Below, piece after piece: positions 9,788-18,032 of a stretch of DNA of 55,480 bases; the first letter of the stretch is position 1, and every line of letters starts with the position of its first letter. Position numbers and translations under genes: made by a program. This stretch comes from Bacteroidales bacterium (GTDB taxonomy: Bacteria > Bacteroidota > Bacteroidia > Bacteroidales > P3), in assembly GCA_024400415.1 (NCBI GenBank), contig JAKSMS010000005.1, forward strand, positions 1 through 55,480, in the 5' to 3' direction. Below the pieces are notes generated by a model. That model saw only the letters and a program-made list of their open reading frames with translations. It was not told the DNA's origin and did not search any database.

Positions 9788-10894
9788 ATGAAAACCACAC
9801 CTTTTACCGATTTACACATCGCACTGGGCGCTAAGATGGCCGAATTTGCTGGCTACAACATGCCAATTCAGTACACCGGTCTCCAGGAGGAGCACCACAA
9901 TGTTCGCAACAATGTAGGCGTTTTCGACGTAAGCCACATGGGCGAATTCCGCGCTAAAGGCCCTCTCGCAAAGAAGTTCATGCAGTATTGCACCGTTAAT
10001 GACGTTGACGCTCTTACCGATGGTAAGGTACAGTACACCTGCCTTCCTAATGGCCAGGGCGGTATCGTAGACGATATGCTCGTTTACCGCGTTAACGAGG
10101 AAGAGTGGTTCATGGTTCCAAACGCAGCCAACATCGATAAGGACTGGGCTTGGATGAGCCAGATCGCCGACAAGATGGGCATGACCCTCGGCGTCGACTT
10201 CGTAAACGAGAGCGAGCAGTGGGCACAGCTTGCAGTTCAGGGACCTAACGCTCTGAAGGCAATGCAGAAGCTGACTAGCGCTAACGTTGTTGACATGGAG
10301 TACTACACCTTCCAGATCATCGAGTTCGCAGGCGTTAAGGACATCATCTTCTCTACCACTGGCTACACCGGCGCTGGCGGATGCGAAATCTACATCCCAG
10401 TTGCTGCTGCTAAGAAAGTTTGGGACGCAGTATTTGAGGCTGGCAAAGAGTTCGGCATCATGCCTGCAGGTCTCGGTTGCCGCGACACCCTCCGTCTGGA
10501 GAAGGGCTTCTGCCTCTATGGCCACGAAATGGACGACACCATCAGCCCACTCGAGGCTCCTCTCGCATGGATCACCAAACTCAAAGCAGAGAACAACGTA
10601 TTCGTAAACAAGGAGCTCCTGATTGCACAGAAGGCTGCTGGCGTTAAGCGCAAGATCGCTGGTTTCGAGATGGTAGACCGCGGTATCGCACGCAACGGTT
10701 ACGAAGTATGCGACGCTGAAGGCAACGTAATTGGCGAGGTTCGCTCAGGTTCCCCATCACCTTCAACCGGCAAGAACATCGGTACCGCACTCGTTAAGGC
10801 TGAGTACGGCAAGGTTGGCACCGAGATCTACATCAAGATCCGCGAAAAACTCGTTAAGGCTGTTACCGTTAAGATGCCTTTCTACGAGGGTTAA
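9788..10894 (+). CDS. gcvT: Glycine cleavage system T protein (aminomethyltransferase)
   Basis: Transfers the aminomethyl carbon from the lipoylated H protein to tetrahydrofolate, releasing ammonia. 368 residues, the usual length. It starts TPFTDLHIALGAKMAEFAGYNMPIQY and contains the conserved VSHMGEF, TGYTGAGGCEIY and GLGCRDTLRLEKGF motifs. The H and P protein genes are not in this window. It has its own consensus promoter and is followed by a DUF1015 gene 77 bases downstream. Codon use favours GTT for valine and GCT for alanine more than neighbouring genes, which suggests high expression. The C-terminal GSPSPSTGKNIG segment is also typical. Confidence 0.97.
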   Translation: MKTTPFTDLHIALGAKMAEFAGYNMPIQYTGLQEEHHNVRNNVGVFDVSHMGEFRAKGPLAKKFMQYCTVNDVDALTDGKVQYTCLPNGQGGIVDDMLVYRVNEEEWFMVPNAANIDKDWAWMSQIADKMGMTLGVDFVNESEQWAQLAVQGPNALKAMQKLTSANVVDMEYYTFQIIEFAGVKDIIFSTTGYTGAGGCEIYIPVAAAKKVWDAVFEAGKEFGIMPAGLGCRDTLRLEKGFCLYGHEMDDTISPLEAPLAWITKLKAENNVFVNKELLIAQKAAGVKRKIAGFEMVDRGIARNGYEVCDAEGNVIGEVRSGSPSPSTGKNIGTALVKAEYGKVGTEIYIKIREKLVKAVTVKMPFYEG

Positions 10895-10918
10895 TCAACC
10901 AATAGACTAGAATCAACA

Positions 10919-10940
10919 GGCCGCTGCCTAGGCGGCGGCC
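10919..10940 (+). terminator. GC-rich hairpin between gcvT and the DUF1015 gene
   Basis: GGCCGCTGCC and GGCGGCGGCC pair with one G-T pair around a CTAG turn. No T-run follows, so partial read-through into the next gene is likely. This is an attenuator or RNA-stability hairpin rather than a clear terminator. Confidence 0.45.
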
Positions 10941-10971
10941 ATTTAATAAAACAACACAAAACATACACAAT

Positions 10972-12234
10972 ATGTCAATCATCAAACCATTCAAGGGCTT
11001 CCGCCCTCCAGTAGATATCGTTGAGAAACTGGCTTCCCGCCCTTACGACGTTCTCAACTCTGAAGAAGCACGCGTAGAGTGCGAAGGCAATCCTTACAGC
11101 CTCCTCCACGTTACCAAAGCTGAAATCGACTGCCCTAAAGGCATGGACGAGCACGATCCTGAGGTTTACCTGCAGGTAGTAAAGAACTACAACGCTTTCA
11201 AGGATTACGGCTGGCTCGTTAAGGACGAAGAGGAAAAGCTCTACATCTATGCACAGAGCATGAACCCAACTGCAGCTGACGCTAAGTGGCAGTATGGTAT
11301 AGTTGCTTGCGCTTACAGCGAGGACTATGTAAACAAAGTTATCAAGAAGCACGAACTCACCCGCAAAGATAAGGAAGAGGACCGCATGAAGCACGTGCGC
11401 ATCACCAACGCTAACGTTGAGCCAGTATTCTTCGCTTATCCTGCTATCGCACGCATCGACGAAATCGTTGCCGGCATCACCGCTGAGAAGCCTATCTATG
11501 ACTTCATCTCTGAGGATGGATTCGGTCATCGTTTCTGGGTAATCGACTGCCAGAAGACCATTGCCGAACTCGTTGAGATCTTCGACAAGCAGGTACCTGC
11601 TATGTACATCGCCGACGGTCACCACCGTTCAGCAGCTGCTGCTCTCGTAGGACAGGAGAAGAAGGAAAACAATCCTCACCACACTGGCAAGGAAGAGTAC
11701 AACTACTTCATGACTGTTATCTTCCCAGACAACCAGCTCAACATCATCGACTACAACCGCGTAGTTAAAGACCTCAACGGCCTTACCAAAGAGCAGTTCA
11801 TCAACGCCCTCAACGAGGCATTCGTTGTTGAGGATATGGGCACCGAGATCTACAAGCCAACCAAACTCCACGAGTTCAGCACCTACATCGATGGTCACTG
11901 GTACAAGCTCAATGCTAAGCCTGGCACCTTCAATGATGCAGATCCTATCGGAGTTCTCGACGTTACCATCCTCTCCAACCTCGTTCTCGACAAGATCCTC
12001 GGCATTAAGGACCTCCGCACCGACAAGCGCATCGACTTCGTTGGCGGTATCCGCGGTCTTGGCGAGCTGAAGCGTCGCGTAGACAATGGCGAGATGAAAG
12101 TTGCTTTCGCTCTCTACCCTGTTAGCATGAAGCAGATCATCGACATCGCTGATACTGGCAACATCATGCCTCCAAAGACCACCTGGTTTGAGCCTAAACT
12201 CCGCTCTGGACTCGTTATCCACGAACTCTGCTAG
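10972..12234 (+). CDS. DUF1015-family protein
   Basis: 420-residue cytoplasmic protein. The opening IKPFKGFRPP and the motif YIADGHHRSAAA are the signature of DUF1015, a widespread family without a firmly assigned reaction. The HHR motif suggests a catalytic or nucleotide-binding role, but none is proven. In other Bacteroidales I recall this family next to serine biosynthesis genes; here it follows gcvT, which also concerns serine/glycine one-carbon metabolism. Codon use resembles that of gcvT and suggests high expression. It ends just before a strong terminator at 12252, so gcvT and this gene probably form a two-gene unit. Confidence 0.9.
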   Translation: MSIIKPFKGFRPPVDIVEKLASRPYDVLNSEEARVECEGNPYSLLHVTKAEIDCPKGMDEHDPEVYLQVVKNYNAFKDYGWLVKDEEEKLYIYAQSMNPTAADAKWQYGIVACAYSEDYVNKVIKKHELTRKDKEEDRMKHVRITNANVEPVFFAYPAIARIDEIVAGITAEKPIYDFISEDGFGHRFWVIDCQKTIAELVEIFDKQVPAMYIADGHHRSAAAALVGQEKKENNPHHTGKEEYNYFMTVIFPDNQLNIIDYNRVVKDLNGLTKEQFINALNEAFVVEDMGTEIYKPTKLHEFSTYIDGHWYKLNAKPGTFNDADPIGVLDVTILSNLVLDKILGIKDLRTDKRIDFVGGIRGLGELKRRVDNGEMKVAFALYPVSMKQIIDIADTGNIMPPKTTWFEPKLRSGLVIHELC

Positions 12235-12251
12235 TCTATAGACTATTTCAT

Positions 12252-12280
12252 AAAGCCGGTGCTCCATGCACCGGCTTTTA
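12252..12280 (+). terminator. Rho-independent terminator after the DUF1015 gene
   Basis: Perfect 11-bp stem AAAGCCGGTGC / GCACCGGCTTT with a TCCAT loop, followed by a T-rich stretch, 17 bases after the stop. Confidence 0.88.
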
Positions 12281-12311
12281 TTCCTTTTCCTATTTTAATA
12301 ATCAATGGACC

Positions 12312-13298
12312 ATGCTCGACGATAAAGCATCTTTCTTTCCCTCTGCAACACCACAAATCTCCGACACCGCTGCCGATGGGATTAGTCATGCCATAAAGGT
12401 TGCAGACAGCACAAAACAAGCCCTTCGCGACAGCCTCGAGAATATGGATATCCATGCCATAAAAGGTATCGTTACCGGCGAGAACACTATCCTCAAGGAC
12501 GCGCTCTCATCGTTAGTAGAACTTACGGCTGGATTCATTCCAAAACTGATCGGAGCGGTCATAGTGCTATGGATCGGACTCAAGCTGATCAAAATGCTCA
12601 AAAAGTCGCTTATACGACTCATGGATCGACAGAAACTAGAAACTTCGTTGAGAGGATTCCTTGTTTCGCTGATCGATGTAGTTCTGAAAGTGCTGCTCAT
12701 CATCATGGTTATGGACATTATTGGAATCAAGGCCACATCGTTCATTGCCATACTTGGTGCCGCCGGTCTTGCTGTAGGTATGGCCCTACAGGGCACGCTG
12801 CAGAACTTCGCCGCTGGCGTGATCATACTGCTCATGAAACCTTTCAAGGCAGGAGACTATATCGAATGCGGTTCATATAAAGGATATGTCAACGAAATCC
12901 GGATCTTCCATACCATCATCCGACCATTCAACGGACGGACCATCATCGTGCCAAACAACGAGTTGGCCACCAAATCGCTTATAAACCATACTGCTGAACC
13001 GATAATCCGATTAGATGTTGTTGCCTCTGTTGCATACGGAACAGACCTAAATAAGGCCAAAGAGGCTTTATGGGATATTGTCAACAATGACCCGCTTATT
13101 GTTAAAGAGCCTAAAGCTCCTAAGATTTCCGTCAGCAATCTCGGCGACTCCTCTGTGGATTTCTCATTGTGGCTCTGGGTCAAAGTTGAAGACTATTGGA
13201 CGCTCTGGTCCTATATCAGAGAAAACATTTACAACAAATTCACTGCAGAAGGCATCGAAATACCATTTCCGCAGATTCAACTTCATACCGACAAATAA
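12312..13298 (+). CDS. MscS-family mechanosensitive ion channel
   Basis: 328-residue inner-membrane channel that opens under membrane tension to release solutes on osmotic downshift. After a roughly 75-residue polar N-terminus come three hydrophobic helices. The third has the pore-lining pattern GAAGLAVGMALQGTLQNFAAGVIIL, typical of MscS TM3, then the soluble beta domain (FKAGDYIECGSYKGYVNEI, IIVPNNELATKSLIN) and an alpha/beta end. The ATG at 12312 is the first in frame after the preceding terminator; an ATG at 12304 is out of frame. It heads a compact run of envelope genes, with the next start 2 bases after its stop. Confidence 0.93.
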   Translation: MLDDKASFFPSATPQISDTAADGISHAIKVADSTKQALRDSLENMDIHAIKGIVTGENTILKDALSSLVELTAGFIPKLIGAVIVLWIGLKLIKMLKKSLIRLMDRQKLETSLRGFLVSLIDVVLKVLLIIMVMDIIGIKATSFIAILGAAGLAVGMALQGTLQNFAAGVIILLMKPFKAGDYIECGSYKGYVNEIRIFHTIIRPFNGRTIIVPNNELATKSLINHTAEPIIRLDVVASVAYGTDLNKAKEALWDIVNNDPLIVKEPKAPKISVSNLGDSSVDFSLWLWVKVEDYWTLWSYIRENIYNKFTAEGIEIPFPQIQLHTDK

Positions 13299-13300
13299 TC

Positions 13301-14470
13301 ATGAAGAAACTGATACTATCCTTACTATGCTGCATCTCATTGTGCTATGCTACCGCACAACAGTCCCCACGCCCGTTAAGTGACTCTGCATACGCTTCTC
13401 TGATAACTTGTGGACCAGGCGATGAATTCTATACAACGTTCGGACATACTGCCATCCGAATTTGCGACACAACACGTAATATCGATGTGGCCTACAACTA
13501 CGGAATGTTTACCTTCAACATTGACCATTTTTACTGGACTTTTGCCAAGGGAGACCTTAACTATTTTGTATCTCGCACTCCTTTTGCATTCTTTCTAGCT
13601 GAATATAAAGAAGAAGGCCGAAGCATGTATATGCAGAAGCTCAACATAACTCCTCAGGAACTCAACAATCTATATGTGGCTCTTGAATGGAATATTCTTC
13701 CTGAAAACAGATACTACAAATACGATTTCTTCCGAAACAACTGCGCCACAATGGCACGGGACATGATTTTTAATCAACTATGCCACCGATCCGTCATAAC
13801 AGAACAAAGATCAGAACAAGATCCATCCTACAGAGATGAAGTAGCTCGTTGTACGGGCAACAACCTCATGTGGTGGAAATTCGGCATAGACCTATTGCTC
13901 GGAGCCCGCTGCGACCAACATGCCTCAAACCTCGAGCAGATGTTCTCACCACTCAATATGATGGAGCAGATTGATACACTCTATTTTAGTGACACTCACG
14001 AGAAATTTGCCGAAAAACCCATACAAATCCTAGCAGAAACACGTCCTGCAACTCCTCCCAGCGTATCACCAATACTTACCTTCTGGGTACTTTGCGTGAT
14101 AGTAGTGTCCCTCACTGTAATCAGCTGGGCAAAAAAATGGAATCTCAATTGGCTAGACTTGCCTCTGTTTCTTATTGTAGGACTGCTCAGCCTGGTAATC
14201 ATCTTTCTATGGGCATACTCCACCCACTACTGTACAAAAATAAACTTCAACATACTATGGTGCAGCCCTATTTTCCTATTCCTTGTTTGCAGAATTCGAC
14301 ACTGCGACCGAATCCCAGTCTACCTACAGACAGCATTACTACTTTTGTTTCTAATCGGATTCTGGTGGTTGCCTCAGGAATTCAATGGCAGTTTCTTTCC
14401 CATTTCCCTCATGCTGCTAATCAGACTCCTGTCCCGACTCAAACAAAACCCTTCAAAGATAATAAAGTAA
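13301..14470 (+). CDS. DUF4105 (Lnb N-terminal periplasmic domain) membrane protein
   Basis: 389 residues. A signal peptide (residues 1-20, ending ATAQ) leads to a periplasmic domain with CGPGDEFYTTFGHTAIRI and YDFFRNNCATMARD; the His and NNC motifs are the hallmarks of DUF4105. The same domain forms the N-terminal part of Lnb-type lipoprotein acyltransferases (family knowledge). The C-terminal third carries about four or five transmembrane helices. Start 13301 was chosen because it begins a good signal peptide two bases after the MscS stop; an in-frame upstream ATG inside MscS is unlikely. A role in lipoprotein or lipid processing is possible but unproven. Confidence 0.85.
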   Translation: MKKLILSLLCCISLCYATAQQSPRPLSDSAYASLITCGPGDEFYTTFGHTAIRICDTTRNIDVAYNYGMFTFNIDHFYWTFAKGDLNYFVSRTPFAFFLAEYKEEGRSMYMQKLNITPQELNNLYVALEWNILPENRYYKYDFFRNNCATMARDMIFNQLCHRSVITEQRSEQDPSYRDEVARCTGNNLMWWKFGIDLLLGARCDQHASNLEQMFSPLNMMEQIDTLYFSDTHEKFAEKPIQILAETRPATPPSVSPILTFWVLCVIVVSLTVISWAKKWNLNWLDLPLFLIVGLLSLVIIFLWAYSTHYCTKINFNILWCSPIFLFLVCRIRHCDRIPVYLQTALLLLFLIGFWWLPQEFNGSFFPISLMLLIRLLSRLKQNPSKIIK

Positions 14471-14484
14471 AAGATACATAATAT

Positions 14485-16383
14485 ATGAAAAAAGTACTTT
14501 CCCTACTTCTCGTAGCACTCGCTACAGTTCAAGTGGTTCAAGCACAAGACCATCTCAACACTCTTTACGACAGCACATCCGTTGTGATGGAAGAGAGCGG
14601 TTTGAGTCATGTCATCAACCACAAGCGCATACGAGCCATTGACTATCAGGGCTGCAAGGAATTATCATATCTAAAGCTTGATTACGACCCGCTATCGGCC
14701 TATGTAGAGTTTCGCGATGCCAAAATCTACCGAAAAGGCAACAATACTCCAGAACAGATATCATTAGACAAGGTATACGACTATGTGGCACCAGCACGCC
14801 TTATCTATTGGGGCGCTAGCCAGAAGATGCTGACCATCGGACATCTAAACCCTGGCGACGAAGTAGAATTCACATCCTATAGAAAAGGATTCACCTATGC
14901 TCTTCTTGGTGACGACGATAGCCGATACATACCACCCATGCAAGGACACTTCTACGATATCGTTCCATTCTGGGCAGACCACAAAGTCAATCAGAAGGTG
15001 TATCAACTCGACATTCTCAAGTCAAAGAACATCCGTTACTGCATATACAACGGAACCATTCAAATCGACTCTGCCGACCATGGCGACCGCATCTGCTACA
15101 CTTTTACCAAAAACGATATTACGCCTATTGCTCACGAACCTAATATGGTAGCAGACAATGATGTTCAAACAAAGCTCATCCTCACTACTGCAGCCGACTG
15201 GCAGGCAAAATCTCGCTGGTTTTATGGTGTTAACGAGGACTACGGCAGTTTCAACGCCACCCCTGAACTCAAACGAAAGGTTGAGGAACTTATCAAAAAT
15301 GCCGGTTCTGAACTCGACTCCATTTCGATTCTAACACATTGGGTTGCAGACCACATGCGCTATTGCGGAATCTCCATGGGCGAAGGAGAAGGATATACTC
15401 TCCATAATGCTCAGATGAACTTCTCGGATCTTTGCGGAGTGTGCAAGGACAAAGCTTCTCTGCTAATCGCAATGCTACGTGCTGCAGGTTTTGAAGCATA
15501 TGCAGCTATGACCATGGCCCATGAACGCATCGAAAATATTCCAGCAGACCAATTCAACCATAGCGTAGCTGTAGTGCGCCGCCACGACGGCACCCTCCAG
15601 CCTCTCGACCCGACTTGGGTGCCCAATGTGCGCGAATTATGGTCCTCTGCAGAGCAACAACAGGGTTACCTGCCCGGCACTCCTGAAGGATCTGACCTAC
15701 AGATCACCCCACTCTCACCAGCAGAAGACCACTACATCTCTATCATATGCAATTCCAGTATCGACAAAGAGGGTAATCTAACCGCACACCTTGTCCTTCA
15801 AGCCGAAGGCCAATCAGACAATGCTGTTCGAGGAATATTCAACGCACCCAAAAGCGAATGGCCAAAGAATATCGAGCAGGAACTGCTTAAGATTGCTCCC
15901 AACGCACGCCTAATCAACGTAACGAGCACCGATCCCGAGAAATATCTCGACCAACCTGTTTCTATCGTATACGAATTCACTATTCCTCAATACGCTATGG
16001 TGGCCGACAACGAGATAACGTTCATTCCTTTCAGCGCTCGCAATTTCTTTGCCAGAGCCATGAGCCACCTCTACTTCAATACCCAGATAGAGACTCGCCA
16101 ATACGGTTTTGCCGACCGCTGCAGCAGATTAGTCACCATCAGCGAAAACATCACACTGCCTAAAGGCTATAAAAAGTCAGCCACACTGCCCGAAGCTCAG
16201 AATGCCAAAGGCGACGCAGCTGGATATAGTATTTCCTATTCACTCGACGGTAACACACTCCTGTTCAATGAATCCATACAGCTCAACAAGCGTGTATACG
16301 AGGCATCAGAATGGTCACAATTCCGTACTGCCGTTCAAGCTCAGAAGAATGCCGCTACTCAATACATAACTATCACCAAATAA
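14485..16383 (+). CDS. Exported transglutaminase-like protein (DUF3857 type), intact triad
   Basis: 632 residues with a signal peptide (about 1-20, ending VQAQ). The N-terminal beta-sandwich region resembles DUF3857. The transglutaminase core follows with Cys320 (GVCKDKASLL), His359 (FNHSVAVV) and Asp375 (PLDPTW), the expected Cys-His-Asp triad, then a beta-rich C-terminal region. Such proteins are usually periplasmic or surface proteins with protease- or crosslinking-like activity; the substrate is unknown. Its stop overlaps the start of a related gene whose triad is lost. It belongs to the compact run starting with MscS and is 14 bases downstream of the DUF4105 gene. Confidence 0.9.
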   Translation: MKKVLSLLLVALATVQVVQAQDHLNTLYDSTSVVMEESGLSHVINHKRIRAIDYQGCKELSYLKLDYDPLSAYVEFRDAKIYRKGNNTPEQISLDKVYDYVAPARLIYWGASQKMLTIGHLNPGDEVEFTSYRKGFTYALLGDDDSRYIPPMQGHFYDIVPFWADHKVNQKVYQLDILKSKNIRYCIYNGTIQIDSADHGDRICYTFTKNDITPIAHEPNMVADNDVQTKLILTTAADWQAKSRWFYGVNEDYGSFNATPELKRKVEELIKNAGSELDSISILTHWVADHMRYCGISMGEGEGYTLHNAQMNFSDLCGVCKDKASLLIAMLRAAGFEAYAAMTMAHERIENIPADQFNHSVAVVRRHDGTLQPLDPTWVPNVRELWSSAEQQQGYLPGTPEGSDLQITPLSPAEDHYISIICNSSIDKEGNLTAHLVLQAEGQSDNAVRGIFNAPKSEWPKNIEQELLKIAPNARLINVTSTDPEKYLDQPVSIVYEFTIPQYAMVADNEITFIPFSARNFFARAMSHLYFNTQIETRQYGFADRCSRLVTISENITLPKGYKKSATLPEAQNAKGDAAGYSISYSLDGNTLLFNESIQLNKRVYEASEWSQFRTAVQAQKNAATQYITITK

Positions 16384-17942
16384 TGAAACACGATATGAAA
16401 CGCATACTCTTTTCCATAGCATTGCTAGCATCTTCCCTGGCTGTATTTGCTCAAACCCCACAGCCCGATGCCGAATACTTGCTCTACCGCGAGGGATTTT
16501 CCATCAACGAAGACGGATCTACAGACTTCAACTGCCGTAAGGAATTACTGCTCCATGCTCAAAGAGCCATCACCGCATACGCAACTAACGGCGAGACATT
16601 CATCGTATACAATCCCGCTAATGAGGTGCTCACCATCAACGAATGCTATACTATCCGTCCTGATGGAACACGTGTAGAGACACCTAAGAATGCCTTTATC
16701 GAACAGCTGCCTGAAGAGTGCGCCAATTGTGCTCGTTACAACAACATGCGAGAGATGGTGATCGTTCACACAGCCCTAGAACAGGAAGGAATCATTGTGC
16801 TTGACTACACCATTCGCCGCAACAATGTCGACGTACTTGGAAAGGTAACCATCGCCGAAAACTACCCTGTTCGACGTTACGAATTCAATATTTCTGCAGC
16901 ACCAAAGTTTCAATACATGGTTCAGCCTGTAAATATGGACCGAGTACACTATACTACAAGTGGCGATAAAGGCCGATTCTCTATCACCTGCTACGATGTG
17001 CCAGCCATGATGACCGATCCCTACCTGCCCAATGAGGATGACCTCTACCCAACCATCTTCCTTAGCGGTGTGCAGGAAGATGTTGCCATGGCATTCTTTA
17101 ACAACAACCGCAAAGACGAATACATCACCTATGGCGAAAAAATCCAGGGAGCAGAAACCCTTATCAATGAACTACGCCGCGAAAGCGATGAAGCTACCGT
17201 TATTGCTATCCGAGACTGGGTGCTCGATAATGTAAACCACGTACGACTGCCCTACTTCCTCGACGACTATGCGGTTGACGAAAATATCACATGGAGTGAG
17301 AACTGCGGTCTCAATACCAGTAGAATCCCACTTACAGCCGCACTACTTCAGAAGGCAGGATTCAAAGCTCAGATCCAATGGAGCATGTACCATCTTCCCG
17401 AAGTCGACACCCTCCACTTCATAATCCCTCAAGGAGACCAACATAGAATCATTGTCACCATCAATGATGCACAATACATTCTGAACCCCACCAGCAAAAC
17501 CTCTCTCGAGTCTCCTAATGTTCCTAGCGCATCCACATCTGACATCATTGATTTTGACAGAAGTCTTGAGTGGAACGGTAAGCCAATAGCCAACGGATTC
17601 GCCAAAATGGAACTGCCCCGCGATGAAAAAGCACTTCGACTCAACCTCTCTCTCCTATCCTCATTCCGAACCTCACCCCTTCAGTGCCAGCCCACTAGCG
17701 AATCCTACCACTACATAATCACCTTACCCGAAGGTATGAAGATGACTTCAAAAGAAGTAGATCAGGAATACACCTTCCCAGGCGTCGGCAGCGTGAAAGT
17801 AAAGATCTCCCGAAAAGGCCGCACTATAGATGTAGTTCGCCGACTAGTTGTCGAGACCGGACTCATCCCAGCCGATAAGTATCAGGATTTCCGTAAGATC
17901 ATCAGCCTTTGGGAAACTACCAACGAGATTATTGCCAAATAG
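16383..17942 (+). CDS. Transglutaminase-like (DUF3857-type) protein with lost catalytic site
   Basis: 519-residue exported relative of the preceding protein: signal peptide to about residue 23 (AVFAQ), DUF3857-like N-terminal half, transglutaminase-like core, beta-rich end. Aligned by eye on the LLxxAGF helix, the catalytic Cys position is Asn311, the His is kept (His354) and the Asp position is Asn368; a Cys308 lies three residues earlier. It therefore looks catalytically dead, perhaps a binding or scaffold partner of the neighbour. The start is ATG 16383, overlapping the previous stop by one base (TAATG); a second ATG at 16395 is possible. An in-frame upstream ATG at 16311 lies inside the previous gene and is rejected. 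Confidence 0.85.
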   Translation: MKHDMKRILFSIALLASSLAVFAQTPQPDAEYLLYREGFSINEDGSTDFNCRKELLLHAQRAITAYATNGETFIVYNPANEVLTINECYTIRPDGTRVETPKNAFIEQLPEECANCARYNNMREMVIVHTALEQEGIIVLDYTIRRNNVDVLGKVTIAENYPVRRYEFNISAAPKFQYMVQPVNMDRVHYTTSGDKGRFSITCYDVPAMMTDPYLPNEDDLYPTIFLSGVQEDVAMAFFNNNRKDEYITYGEKIQGAETLINELRRESDEATVIAIRDWVLDNVNHVRLPYFLDDYAVDENITWSENCGLNTSRIPLTAALLQKAGFKAQIQWSMYHLPEVDTLHFIIPQGDQHRIIVTINDAQYILNPTSKTSLESPNVPSASTSDIIDFDRSLEWNGKPIANGFAKMELPRDEKALRLNLSLLSSFRTSPLQCQPTSESYHYIITLPEGMKMTSKEVDQEYTFPGVGSVKVKISRKGRTIDVVRRLVVETGLIPADKYQDFRKIISLWETTNEIIAK

Positions 17943-17944
17943 AA

Positions 17945-18031
17945 ATGACAGGACCGACATGGGCACTGCTGTGCGCCCTGCTATGGACCGCCGGCATGAT
18001 TTATTTTGACATCAAGAAGAAAAAGAAATAG
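17945..18031 (+). CDS. 28-residue single-span membrane microprotein
   Basis: Short ORF that begins two bases after the previous stop and ends one base before the next start, filling the gap exactly. It encodes 28 residues: a six-residue N-terminus, one hydrophobic helix (WALLCALLWTAGMIYF) and a basic tail DIKKKKK, giving a plausible topology with the C-terminus in the cytoplasm. No family is recognised. The tight packing between two genes of an apparent operon is the main evidence; a chance ORF would rarely fit both borders and encode a clean helix. It could assist or anchor a neighbouring envelope protein. Expression is unproven. Confidence 0.6.
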   Translation: MTGPTWALLCALLWTAGMIYFDIKKKKK

Positions 18032-18032
18032 C

